NCBI GenBank assembly: GCA_039185015.1
Contig: JBCDAU010000003.1
Coordinates: 1 to 64,000, forward strand
Source of the DNA: JBCBSZ01 sp039185015
GTDB lineage: Bacteria > Actinomycetota > Acidimicrobiia > Acidimicrobiales > Poriferisodalaceae
Reading direction: 5' to 3'
DNA: 64,000 bases
Part shown: piece by piece, positions 24,895-33,280 of the stretch
Layout: the number at the start of each line of letters is the position of its first letter
How positions within the stretch are numbered: position 1 is the stretch's first letter
Made by a program: the position numbers and the translations under genes
The notes under the pieces: model-generated
Told to the model about the DNA's origin: nothing
The model's input: only the letters and a program-made list of their open reading frames with translations
Database searches by the model: none

Positions 24895-26492
24895 ACGAGA
24901 TCGGGCTGGGGCGGATCGCCGTCGTACTACGGCGGCGCTGGCTCCTCATCGTGTCGGTGCTGGTGGTGGTGGTCGCCCTCGGCATCGCCCGCTCGGTGCT
25001 GTCCGACAGCACCTACACCGCCGACGTCGAGCTGACCGTCCTGGAGTCGACCGTCGACGATCCCCTCGACCTCACCCCGGATCGGAACGTCGAGCGGGCG
25101 TTGGAGCAAGAGCTTCGCGTCCTCGGCTCCGAGGAGGTGGACGCCGCGGTCGTCGAGGCCATCGGCTCCGATGACTGGAGCGTCGAGCTCGACTCCCGCA
25201 ATCCCGATCTCCTGATCGTGGATGCGTCGGCCAACGATCCGGACCTCGCCGCCGAGGTCGCCAACACCTACGCCGAGGTGTTCATCACCTCCCGGCTCAC
25301 CGAGACCATCACCCGCCTCGAGGGCATCCGCGCCGTCGTCGTCGACCGGATCGCGGCGATCCAGACCGAGATCGACGAGCTCGAGGCCCGGCTGGTCGCG
25401 GACCCGACCGACACCACCGCCGACCTCCTGATCGGGGCCCGGGTCGAGCAGCTGGGTGTCTTCGTCGGCCGGCTCGACGAGCTCGACTTCCGCATCGCGA
25501 ACGCGACCGGCGGCATCGCTGCCGGTACGCCGGCCGTGGCCCCGTCGAACCCGACGTCCGGCACCCTCACCCGCGACGCGATCCTGGCCCTCATGGTCGG
25601 TGCCGTCCTGGCCGCCGCCGCCGCGGCCGCCCGGGAGGCGGCCGATGATCGGCTCTGGGGCGTCGACGAGGCTCAGGAGGCGATCGGCGACACGGTCCTG
25701 CTCGGCACGCTGCCCGGCGTCGACCGGCCGCCGGCCGATGTGGACGAGTGGCTGGCCGTAGCCGGTGGTCAGACCCACCTGGCCGAGTCGCTCCGTGGCC
25801 TGCGGGCGTCGGTCTTCCACGGCCTCACGAGCCGTCGGGCGAACGTCCTCCAGGTCACGTCGACCCACGCCGGCGACGACGTGCAGATGGTCGTGAGCGG
25901 GCTGGGGACGCTCTTCGCCCGGCTCGGCTTCACCGTCGCCATCATCGAGGTCCGCGACGACGCCGAGCTGACCGATCATCCCGGCCTGCTCGACGTGATC
26001 AACGGCCGAGCCCAGATCGCCGAGGTGGCCGTGCGTGCCCACCCCCAGGTGACGCTCGATCGGCTCCGCTGGCGCTCGGCCACCGAGGTGGCGCCGGAGC
26101 TGCTGGGCAGCCAGAGCAGCATCGAGCTCGTCCGATCGCTCACCGCCACCTACGACTACGTGCTCATCGACAGCCCGCCGGTGCTGACCGATGCCGCCGC
26201 CGCGACCGTCGCCGGCGTGGCCGATGCGACCGTGCTCCTCGCCGCCGCCGGTCAGGCACGGGTCCGTGACGTCGACCAGGCCCTCGAGACCATGGAGGTC
26301 GTCGGCGCCGAGGTGCTCGGCGTCGTGCTCGTGCAGAGCGGCCACGACCCGTCACTCGGTCGCTCGAGCAGCCGCGTCGAGCTCCCGCCGCCTGCCACTC
26401 CCGACGGTGAGGCGTCGACGAACGGCCACGCGGACCCGACGGACCAGCCCGAGCAGCCCGAGCAGTCGGTCGAGGCGACGCCGAACCCGTGA
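24891..26492 (+). CDS. Wzz-type co-polymerase with degenerate BY-kinase domain
   Basis: The GTG at 24891 has a GGAG/AGGA ribosome binding site and gives 533 aa. Helix 1 (about 17-35) and helix 2 (about 231-247) flank a periplasmic coiled-coil region (RIAAIQTEIDELEARLVAD). The cytoplasmic domain aligns with BY-kinases, including LLDVINGRAQIAEV and a Walker B strand YDYVLIDSPPVLTDA. The Walker A is VLQVTSTHAGDDVQMVVSG, where GEGKST is replaced by GDDVQM. It is therefore probably a pseudo-kinase. The tail is Pro/Glu-rich without a tyrosine cluster. It presumably regulates polymer length or export with the preceding short co-polymerase. Confidence 0.82.
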   Translation: MNEIGLGRIAVVLRRRWLLIVSVLVVVVALGIARSVLSDSTYTADVELTVLESTVDDPLDLTPDRNVERALEQELRVLGSEEVDAAVVEAIGSDDWSVELDSRNPDLLIVDASANDPDLAAEVANTYAEVFITSRLTETITRLEGIRAVVVDRIAAIQTEIDELEARLVADPTDTTADLLIGARVEQLGVFVGRLDELDFRIANATGGIAAGTPAVAPSNPTSGTLTRDAILALMVGAVLAAAAAAAREAADDRLWGVDEAQEAIGDTVLLGTLPGVDRPPADVDEWLAVAGGQTHLAESLRGLRASVFHGLTSRRANVLQVTSTHAGDDVQMVVSGLGTLFARLGFTVAIIEVRDDAELTDHPGLLDVINGRAQIAEVAVRAHPQVTLDRLRWRSATEVAPELLGSQSSIELVRSLTATYDYVLIDSPPVLTDAAAATVAGVADATVLLAAAGQARVRDVDQALETMEVVGAEVLGVVLVQSGHDPSLGRSSSRVELPPPATPDGEASTNGHADPTDQPEQPEQSVEATPNP

Positions 26493-27991
26493 CGGCCGGG
26501 CGAGCCCGCCGATCGCCCATCGTCCTGCTCGTCGGCCCGGACGGCACGGGCAAGTCCACGATCGTCGACGGGATCGCCGCCGAGCTCCCGATCGAACGCG
26601 CGCATTGGCGCCCCGGCGTCGTCCGGCCGCTCTCGAACGACGGAGCGGTCACCGAGCCGCACGCTGAACCACCGCGGAGCTGGCCCGTCGGCCTGATCAA
26701 GCTCGGACTGGTCGCTGCGGACTTCGTCGTCGCCCACCTGGGGCCCTGGCGCCGCCCACGGCGGACGGTGCTGCTGGAGCGGGGCTGGTGGGACCAGTGG
26801 GTCGATCCGCGCCGCTATCGGCTGCGAGAGGGCCACCGTCCGGTCATCGCCGCCATCGGCCGGCTGCTCCCGCGGGCCGACGTGCTCGTGCTGCTCGCCG
26901 GCGACCCGGCTGTCATCGCCGCACGGAAACAGGAGATCCCCGCGAACGAGGTCGCCACGCAGCTCGACCGGTGGCGCGAGGTCGCCTCGGTCGCCGCCCG
27001 CCGAGTCGTCGAGATCGACACGACGACGACCACCCCCGCCCAAGCGGTGGAGCGTGCGCTCGACGCCGCGACTCCCGAGACCGGCTGGCGAGCAGTGCCG
27101 ATGGTCCCGCACCGGTACCGGTTGTTGGTCGAGGCAGGCCGCGACAGCCGAGCTGCAGCGGGCGTCTACCGACCGCGCAGCCGGTCGGCTCGCTGGACCC
27201 AGCCCGTTCGAGCGCTGGCGCTTCGCTTCGGGCTGGGTCGGTCTGCCTCGGTGCCGTCCTTCGATCGCTCCGCCCTCCGCGTCGCGCTCCCGGGTGCCGA
27301 TCCGACCCTCGCGGTCCTCGAGGCGGACGCGCGCCATCGAGACGATGCGAGCGGGCGCCTGATCATCGGTTGCTCGAACGCCGGCGAGCTCGTCGCCGTG
27401 GCGAAGTGCGCCCCCCGCAGCGATGGGGCCCTCGCCCGCGAGATCCACGCCTGTACGGCCGTGTCATCCGGACGCAGCTTCCGGATGCCGGTCGTGCTCC
27501 ACGCGACGTCTCCGGATGCACCGGTGCAGACGCTGGTCACGCGAGCCGAGCAGGACACCGGTCGTCGGCTCGACCTCGACGACGTCGCAGCCATCTGCCT
27601 CGAGCTCCAGGACCGGCCCGAGCCGGTGGTGCACGGCGACCTGGCGCCGTGGAACCTGCTGGTCCCGGAGGGCGGGCCGCCCGTGCTCGTCGACTGGGAG
27701 GGGTGGCGCACCGCCCACGAGCCACTCGCCGATCTCAGCCACTACCTCGTCCAGACCGGGGCGCTGCTCGGCTGGTGGTCACCCGCCGAGGTGGCCGAGC
27801 TCCTCTGCGCCGACGCCGGACCGGGCGCCTCGGTGTGCGCAGCCGTCGACGGCGGTGCCCCGGCCGACGAAGCACGACGCGCCCTCGACGCCGCCGGTGG
27901 ACGTGGTTCCGGCGACGAGGACCGCTTCCGGTCCGAGGTCGTGGTGCAGATCGATCGCCGCGCCGGGTCGGGCGGCGCCTCGATCAGCTGA
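26489..27991 (+). CDS. Thymidylate-kinase-like P-loop domain fused to APH-fold kinase domain
   Basis: The GTG overlaps the stop of the co-polymerase gene (GTGA), giving 500 aa. Residues 11-25 hold an intact Walker A, GPDGTGKST, and the next 180 residues resemble thymidylate-kinase-like NMP kinases (LLERGWWDQWVDPRRYR; LVLLAGDPAVIAARK). After a basic linker, the C-terminal half carries an APH-type catalytic loop VVHGDLAPWNLLV (about 380) and metal-binding VLVDWEGW (about 399). The substrate is unknown. The position in an EPS operon suggests phosphorylation of a sugar, polyol or nucleotide precursor. It overlaps the convergent epimerase gene by 8 bp. Confidence 0.75.
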   Translation: MTAGRARRSPIVLLVGPDGTGKSTIVDGIAAELPIERAHWRPGVVRPLSNDGAVTEPHAEPPRSWPVGLIKLGLVAADFVVAHLGPWRRPRRTVLLERGWWDQWVDPRRYRLREGHRPVIAAIGRLLPRADVLVLLAGDPAVIAARKQEIPANEVATQLDRWREVASVAARRVVEIDTTTTTPAQAVERALDAATPETGWRAVPMVPHRYRLLVEAGRDSRAAAGVYRPRSRSARWTQPVRALALRFGLGRSASVPSFDRSALRVALPGADPTLAVLEADARHRDDASGRLIIGCSNAGELVAVAKCAPRSDGALAREIHACTAVSSGRSFRMPVVLHATSPDAPVQTLVTRAEQDTGRRLDLDDVAAICLELQDRPEPVVHGDLAPWNLLVPEGGPPVLVDWEGWRTAHEPLADLSHYLVQTGALLGWWSPAEVAELLCADAGPGASVCAAVDGGAPADEARRALDAAGGRGSGDEDRFRSEVVVQIDRRAGSGGASIS

Positions 27992-28955
27992 TGGCCTTGA
28001 GCTCTGCGCTCACCCACTCGTAGGTGTGGCGGAGCCCCTCGCTCAGCGAGATCGACGGCTCCCAGCCCAGCTCCTGGAGAATCCGGGTGTTGTCGCTGTT
28101 GCGGCCCCGGACGCCCTGCGGTGCCGTGAGATCGTGGTTCCGGCCGAGCTCGACGCCCGCGATGTCGCTGACGATGTCGATGAGCCCGTTGATGGACACG
28201 AGCTCGCTCGAACCGAGGTTGATCGGCTCGAGGATGTCGCTGCGCATGATGGACATCGTGCCCCGCACGCAATCATCGATGTACATGAAGCTGCGGGTCT
28301 GCTCGCCGTCTCCCCAGACCTCGATCTCGTCGAGGTCCTCGAGCACCGCCTCGGCGACCTTGCGGCACATGGCGGCCGGCGCCTTCTCGCGTCCACCGCG
28401 CCAGGTCCCGTTCGGCCCGTAGACGTTGTGGAAGCGGGCCACCCGCGTCTCGAGACCGAAGTCCTCGCGGAAGTGGCGGCACATGCGCTCGCTGAAGAGC
28501 TTCTCCCAGCCGTAGCCATCCTCGGGCTGCGCCGGGTAGGCGTCCTCCTCGCGCAACGCCGTGACCTCGGCCGAACGCTGCTTGTCGGCGGCGTAGACGC
28601 ACGCCGACGACGCGAAGAAGAACCGGTGCACCTGGGAAGCCTCGGAGGCCACCAGCAGGTGCGTGTTGATCAGGACCGACAGCATGCAGAGCGCACGGTT
28701 GTTCTCGATGAACCCCATGCCGCCCATGTCGGCGGCGAGGTTGTACACCTGGTCGATCCCCTCCACTGCGGCGTGGCACGCATCGAGCGCCTGGAGGTCG
28801 GCGACGACGTTCTCGGCATCGGGGTGGACCTGGTACCACTCGTCGGTCGGCTTCACGTCGACGCAGCGGACGGCGTGACCCTCCTCGAGCAATGCCAGTG
28901 CCAGGTGTCCACCGATGAACCCGCCACCGCCGGCGACCAGGATGCGCTCAACCAT
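27984..28955 (-). CDS. GDP-mannose 3,5-epimerase-like NAD-dependent epimerase
   Basis: The ATG at 28955 follows an excellent GGAGGAGAG site, giving 323 aa, the usual length for extended SDR epimerases. It has the NAD motif GGGGFIGG, then YNLAADMGGMGFIENN, SACVYAADKQ (with the cysteine equivalent to the GME acid/base cysteine), the YGWEK pair, and FHNVYGPNGTWRGGREKAP, which contains the GME catalytic lysine. WGDGEQTRSFMYIDDCV also matches GME. The enzyme would convert GDP-mannose to GDP-L-galactose/GDP-L-gulose for EPS. It is downstream of the second initiating transferase (57 bp). Other SDR epimerases share part of these motifs, so the substrate should be treated as likely, not proven. Confidence 0.85.
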   Translation of the reverse strand: MVERILVAGGGGFIGGHLALALLEEGHAVRCVDVKPTDEWYQVHPDAENVVADLQALDACHAAVEGIDQVYNLAADMGGMGFIENNRALCMLSVLINTHLLVASEASQVHRFFFASSACVYAADKQRSAEVTALREEDAYPAQPEDGYGWEKLFSERMCRHFREDFGLETRVARFHNVYGPNGTWRGGREKAPAAMCRKVAEAVLEDLDEIEVWGDGEQTRSFMYIDDCVRGTMSIMRSDILEPINLGSSELVSINGLIDIVSDIAGVELGRNHDLTAPQGVRGRNSDNTRILQELGWEPSISLSEGLRHTYEWVSAELKAIS

Positions 28956-29012
28956 CTCTCTCCTCCATGACGCGGTCGGTCGCTCGACAGCTCCTGCCGT
29001 CGAGCCGGGGGG

Positions 29013-29660
29013 TCACGCGCCGCGCCGGCGGAACACGTCGTCCGCGGTCCGGGCCAACACGGCGAGATCGGTACGCAAGCCCACGCGCTCCACGTACTCG
29101 AGATCGAGGTCGAGGTTCTCGTGCAGCAGCTCGCTGCGCTCCTCGGAGATCTGCCAGAGCCCGGTGATGCCGGGCCGGACCTGGTGCCGGGGGTGGTGGC
29201 GGAACCCGTAGCGGTCGGCGACCTCGCTGATCTCGGGCCGGGGACCCACCAGGCTCATCTCGCCGCGGAGGACGTTCACGAGCTGGGGCAACTCATCGAG
29301 GCTCGTCGCCCGGAGGAACCGGCCGAGCGCGGTGTGGCGGGGGTCGTCGGTCGTCTTGTGCGTGCGTCGGCGATCCGGGAAGTCGATGGGCGAGGAACCG
29401 GCCCGACGGTCGGGGTGCATCGTGCGGAACTTGAGGATGACGAAGTCCTCGCCGTGGTGTCCCACCCGGCGCTGGTGGAACAACACTGGCGACCCGAGGC
29501 GCAGGCGCACCGCGAGCCACACCACGGCGAGCAGCGGAGCGAGCAACACGAGCAGCACGAGCGCCAGCAGCCGGTCGAGGACGGGCTTGGCAACCTCGGC
29601 GTAGGCGGACCGGCGCAGGGGAATTGCAGGAACGATCGTCTCGACCCGTACCTCGACCAT
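29013..29660 (-). CDS. Initiating sugar-phosphate transferase, copy 2
   Basis: The ATG at 29660 (AGGG upstream) gives 215 aa, the same length as the copy at 9976-10623. The two share the whole catalytic domain, including PIDFPDRRRTHKT, DDPRHT, GRFLR, DELPQLVNV, RGEMSLVGPRPE and YGFRHHPRH. One N-terminal helix (LVLLVLLAPLLAVVWLAVRL) anchors it. It starts repeat-unit synthesis by moving a sugar phosphate onto the polyprenyl carrier. It is followed by the GME-like epimerase gene. Two initiating transferases in one locus suggest duplication or two polymers. Confidence 0.9.
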   Translation of the reverse strand: MVEVRVETIVPAIPLRRSAYAEVAKPVLDRLLALVLLVLLAPLLAVVWLAVRLRLGSPVLFHQRRVGHHGEDFVILKFRTMHPDRRAGSSPIDFPDRRRTHKTTDDPRHTALGRFLRATSLDELPQLVNVLRGEMSLVGPRPEISEVADRYGFRHHPRHQVRPGITGLWQISEERSELLHENLDLDLEYVERVGLRTDLAVLARTADDVFRRRGA

Positions 29661-29813
29661 GTCGCCCTGCCCACGTCTTCTTGTCGCCGTCTTGCGTTTC
29701 CCTTGGGGACACTTTTTCGAACGCGCGGTGACGGGACAACGACATCGGATTGCGGTACGTGGCCGATCGCCCACTACGAGCGCAGCGTCGCAGGTCGGGC
29801 GCTCGGTGAACGC

Positions 29814-29845
29814 GACGAGGCCGCCCCCTTCGGGGCGGCCTCGTC
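29814..29845. terminator. Perfect 14-bp stem hairpin
   Basis: GACGAGGCCGCCCC (29814-29827) pairs perfectly with 29832-29845 around a CTTC loop. It lies about 40 nt after the stop of the PhnZ-like gene on the minus strand and upstream of the second sugar transferase. There is no U-run, as is common in high-G+C actinobacteria. It most likely separates the phosphonate locus from the EPS locus. Confidence 0.65.
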
Positions 29846-29885
29846 GGTGTGCTGGGTCGGCGCGGCGCGCCGATGGGTGGTCGGA

Positions 29886-30464
29886 TCAGCTGGTGGTGAC
29901 CCGCTCCCTGGCGAGATCCATGAGCAGCTCGCGGTGGTCGGCGAGCTCGCCGGCCTCGACGCCGGGGACCTTCGCGCCCTCGTCCCACCGCCGCAGTCGG
30001 GCGGCCGCCTCGGCGCCGGGGAGCGCCTCGAAGCGCTCGACCTCCTCTGATGTCATCGGGCCTCCCTGCAGCTCGAGCGAGTGGACCGATCCCGGGGAGA
30101 GGATGCCGAAGTAGTCCGGATCGACGGCGCAGAGGTAGCGCTTCGCATCGACGTGGAGGGCGATCGGGTTGGTGACCTCGGGACCGAACCATCGGGCCAG
30201 CGCCCGGGCGCCGACGGCCTCGTGACGGAGGTCGACGGTCGGGACGCGATCGCGCTCGACCAGGAGGTGTCCGACGTCGTGGAGCAACGCCGCCGCGACG
30301 AGCGCAGGGGCAGCTCCCTCGTCGATCGCCTGCTTGGCGGCCTGCAGGGCGTGCTCCTCCTGGTTGATGCCTTCGCCGTACCGCTCGCGCCCGAAGCGCT
30401 CGAAGAGGCCGAGCAACGTGTCGACCGCGTGCTCCGGATGGTGCGCTGACGCGAGATCGTTCAT
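29886..30464 (-). CDS. phnZ: PhnZ-like HD-domain phosphonate oxygenase
   Basis: The protein has 192 aa and a GATGAGGAC ribosome binding site. It matches the phosphonate-operon HD family: GINQEEHALQAA, LLHDVGHLL, RHEAVGA, LHVDAKRYLC, SLELQGGPM and RRWDEGAK. From memory of PhnZ, the di-iron ligands correspond here to E31, H38, H62, D63, H81, H104, K108 and D161, all present. The tyrosine that caps the site in PhnZ (three residues before the glutamate) is replaced by Arg28, but Tyr29 is adjacent. The family cleaves 1-hydroxy-phosphonates oxidatively to phosphate. The hydroxylase partner PhnY is not in the window. The gene lies 86 bp downstream of a GntR regulator. Confidence 0.85.
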   Translation of the reverse strand: MNDLASAHHPEHAVDTLLGLFERFGRERYGEGINQEEHALQAAKQAIDEGAAPALVAAALLHDVGHLLVERDRVPTVDLRHEAVGARALARWFGPEVTNPIALHVDAKRYLCAVDPDYFGILSPGSVHSLELQGGPMTSEEVERFEALPGAEAAARLRRWDEGAKVPGVEAGELADHRELLMDLARERVTTS

Positions 30465-30550
30465 GTCCTCATCGTGACGGACCGACCCTTCCGGGTGGCG
30501 AACGTCAGGTGAAGCTCAGGCGGATGCTCACCCCTTGCGCGCACGCAGGG

Positions 30551-31282
30551 TCATCCGGCTGATCGATCCTCGGGCAGGAGGACTCGGAAGACGTCGGCCC
30601 GCAGCCAGCCCTGGGAGAGCTCGACGACGTGACCGCCCTGTCCGAGGTCGTTGGCCGACTCGATCCACCAGGCGAGCTCTCGGTCGGTGTGGCCGAAGAT
30701 CTTGCTCACGTGCAGCGGTGGCAGCTCCAGCTCGACGTGGTACCAGCGACGACGGAGACGACCGCCCAGGTGCTCCTCGAGCAGCTCGGAGAGGCCCCGG
30801 CGCTCCCAGAGCTCGTCCTCGAGATCACCGACGACGTCGGACGGCAGCCACGAGCGGCCCCAGACCACGACCTCGTCGTCGAGCACCCGCTCCCGCACCA
30901 CCAGGAGCACGTCGTCGTCCTCCTCGAGCTCGAGCACGTCGGCAACGTCGTCCGGTGCCGGCCGTCGGTCGACCCGGCGGATGAGAGTCCGGAACTCGAC
31001 GTCGGGACCGAGCCGGCCCGAGCGACGCACCCCCTCGGTCATCGAGGCGTGGAGCTCGGGACCGACGCGGTAGGGCACGCGACGGGCGACGAGCCGCCCG
31101 CTGCCTGGCACCCGCTCGACGGCCCGACGACCCTCGAGCTCCTCCAGCGCCCGGACCACCTCGACCCGGCTCAACTGCGCTCGTTCGGCGAGATCGTCGA
31201 GCGAGGGGATCTCCTCACCGGGCAGCGAGCCACCGACGACCAGCGCCAGCCGCGTGCTGGCGGGAAGGTCCTCGGTGGTCAC
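30551..31282 (-). CDS. GntR/HutC-family transcription regulator (second phn regulator)
   Basis: The GTG at 31282 gives 243 aa. An N-terminal winged helix (IPSLDDLAERAQLSRVEVVR; VERVPGSGRLVARRV) is followed by a UTRA ligand domain (VLELEEDDDVLLVVRERVLD, GGRLRRRWYHVELELPPL, ending WLRADVFRVLLPE). Its domain plan and length match the other GntR in the locus (41682-42413), including the shared RADVFR ending. It is likely to control the adjacent PhnZ-like gene and perhaps the transporter. A weak -10-like TAGGCT lies six nt before the GTG, so the transcript may be leaderless. Confidence 0.85.
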   Translation of the reverse strand: MTTEDLPASTRLALVVGGSLPGEEIPSLDDLAERAQLSRVEVVRALEELEGRRAVERVPGSGRLVARRVPYRVGPELHASMTEGVRRSGRLGPDVEFRTLIRRVDRRPAPDDVADVLELEEDDDVLLVVRERVLDDEVVVWGRSWLPSDVVGDLEDELWERRGLSELLEEHLGGRLRRRWYHVELELPPLHVSKIFGHTDRELAWWIESANDLGQGGHVVELSQGWLRADVFRVLLPEDRSAG

Positions 31283-31386
31283 GCCCGGAGCCTATGAGCC
31301 GCCAAGCTCACCGCCGCGCACGGTTTCGGGAGGGGGCAGGAGCTGCACACCGGGCATGAACACGGCCCGGGCCGGAGGCCGCCAGG

Positions 31387-31434
31387 CCGAGGACACCGGG
31401 AGGAGGGTGGGGCTCCGGGGCCCCACCCGGGAAT
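31387..31434 (-). terminator. 3' element after phnE, shared with phnD
   Basis: Just after the phnE stop the minus strand folds into a 9-bp stem (31405-31413 with 31420-31428). Bases 31410-31434 match 34293-34317, after phnD, at 24 of 25 positions. A 13-nt block, ccgaggacaccgg on the plus strand, also matches (31387-31399 and 34253-34265). It is probably a terminator or RNA-stability hairpin. Confidence 0.6.
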
Positions 31435-31438
31435 GAGC

Positions 31439-33280
31439 TCAGATCAGGCGCTTGCGGATCCAGTCCGAGATGCGCTCGATCGTGAAGATCACGACGAAGA
31501 GGAAGAGCAGGATGCCGCCGACCTCTTCGTAGCGGCCTCCCTGCATGAAGTTGGAGATCAGCGCACCGATGCCACCGGCACCGACGATGCCAAGGACCGC
31601 TGAGCCCCGGATCAGGATGTCGAGGATGTAGAGGCTCAAGCCCACGAGCGCAGGCATGAACTGCGGCGTGACCGCGGTGACGGCCTCCTGCGTCCGACTC
31701 GCGCCGGTGGCGAACACGCCCTCCCTCGGCCCTTCCTTGACCTCCTCGATCGCCTCGGCGAACACCTTGCCGCCGAAGCCGACGGCACCGATGATCAGGC
31801 CGATCACGCCCGGGATCAGCGTGAGGCCCATCGCGGTGACGAGCATGATCACGATGATGAGGTCGGGGAGCGCCCGGATGAGCACGAGCACCAGGCGTGT
31901 GCCGGCGTAGACGAACCGGTTGGGTGAGACGTTGCGGGCGGCGAGGTAGGCGAACGCGAGCGCCAGCGGGATGCCGATCGCGGCTGCGGCGAAGCCGACC
32001 GCGACCGTGTCGAACATCGCCGATCTGACCAGCGGGGTCCACCAGTCGAGGTTGCTCGGGATGAGCCGTTGGCCGATGTTCCAGACCGACGGCAGTTGTC
32101 CGGGGTCGGGATCGCCGAACTGTGGGCGGATACCGGTGAAGAAGTCCCGGATGCTGATCTGGGTGATCAGGTAGCTGGCGTAGACGAGCACGGCGGCGAC
32201 GAGCGCCGAGAAGGCCATCTTCTGGCGGTAGGCATCGAAGGGCGGCACGAGCCGCTCGCGATCGAAGTCCACGGCCTGGCCGGTGGTCGTCGAGACGTCC
32301 CGGACATCCGGCGTGGACGCGGGCGCAAGGTCGGCGTTGGTGACCCGAGACCGGCCGGTGACGGCTTCGATCCACTTCGAGAACCGACTCGGCTCCCGGG
32401 CCGCGTCTGCGCCGAGGATCGACTTGCGCACTGCGGTCGACATCGCCTCGACGATGAGCACGGTGATCATGATCACGACCACCACGCCCATGGCGAGGTC
32501 CCAGCGGAGGTTGCCCTTGTAGAGGTTGAAGAGCTGTCCGATGCCGCCGGCTCCGACGATGCCGAGCACGGTCGACGAGCGGAAGTTGATGTCCAGCCGG
32601 AACATCACGGTCGCTAGGAAGCTCGGCACCACCTGGGGCAGGACGCCGGTCGACATCTGTTGGAACCACCCGCCGCCGGTGGAGGCGATCGCCTCTCGCT
32701 CGCCCGGGTCGGTCTCCTCGATGGCGTCGGCCAAGAGCTTCCCGATCATGCCGATCGCGTGGAAGCCGAGGGCGAGGATCCCGGGCAGCGGGCCGATCGT
32801 GTACACGCGCACGAAGATGAAGGCGAACACGATGTCCGGGATCGTGCGGGCGAACACGATGATGCCCCGTGCGATGTAGCGCAGCACCGGGTGGGGCGTG
32901 GTGTTCCTGGCCGCCAGGAAGCCGAGCGGGAAGCTGATCGCCGCGGCCAGCGCGGTGCCGGCGACCGCCATGAAGAACGTCACGATCGCCTGGTCGATGA
33001 TCTCGCCGAGCTCGTCGAACCGCGGCGGGAGGGCGCCGTTGCGGACGTCGGTGCCGAACAGGAAGTTCAGGATGTTCTGGAGACCGTCACCGAAGATCTG
33101 GCCGAGGTCCCAGATCTCGGTGCGCCGGATCGCCCACAGGGCGATGACGCCGAACACGACTGCGGTGACGGTCAGCTCGATCCGACGACGGTCCCACGGC
33201 GGGGTCAGGCGGTCGCCGCCGCCCGATCCGCTGGTCCCGTCGCCGGGAGGTGCGACGGGAGGATCCTCGGTGATCGTCAT
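31439..33280 (-). CDS. phnE: Phosphonate ABC transporter permease, two PhnE domains fused
   Basis: The 613-aa protein holds two PhnE-type permease domains: residues about 35-300 and about 335-613, each with about six helices. Each half has an EAA-like cytoplasmic loop: EAIASTGGGWFQQMSTGVLP in the first and EGVFATGASRTQEAVTAVTP in the second. Both contain the GIVGAGGIG motif before the last helices. In many operons these are two genes, phnE1 and phnE2. The protein forms the membrane channel for phosphonate uptake with PhnC and PhnD. Its start overlaps the phnC stop (ATGA). Confidence 0.93.
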   Translation of the reverse strand: MTITEDPPVAPPGDGTSGSGGGDRLTPPWDRRRIELTVTAVVFGVIALWAIRRTEIWDLGQIFGDGLQNILNFLFGTDVRNGALPPRFDELGEIIDQAIVTFFMAVAGTALAAAISFPLGFLAARNTTPHPVLRYIARGIIVFARTIPDIVFAFIFVRVYTIGPLPGILALGFHAIGMIGKLLADAIEETDPGEREAIASTGGGWFQQMSTGVLPQVVPSFLATVMFRLDINFRSSTVLGIVGAGGIGQLFNLYKGNLRWDLAMGVVVVIMITVLIVEAMSTAVRKSILGADAAREPSRFSKWIEAVTGRSRVTNADLAPASTPDVRDVSTTTGQAVDFDRERLVPPFDAYRQKMAFSALVAAVLVYASYLITQISIRDFFTGIRPQFGDPDPGQLPSVWNIGQRLIPSNLDWWTPLVRSAMFDTVAVGFAAAAIGIPLALAFAYLAARNVSPNRFVYAGTRLVLVLIRALPDLIIVIMLVTAMGLTLIPGVIGLIIGAVGFGGKVFAEAIEEVKEGPREGVFATGASRTQEAVTAVTPQFMPALVGLSLYILDILIRGSAVLGIVGAGGIGALISNFMQGGRYEEVGGILLFLFVVIFTIERISDWIRKRLI

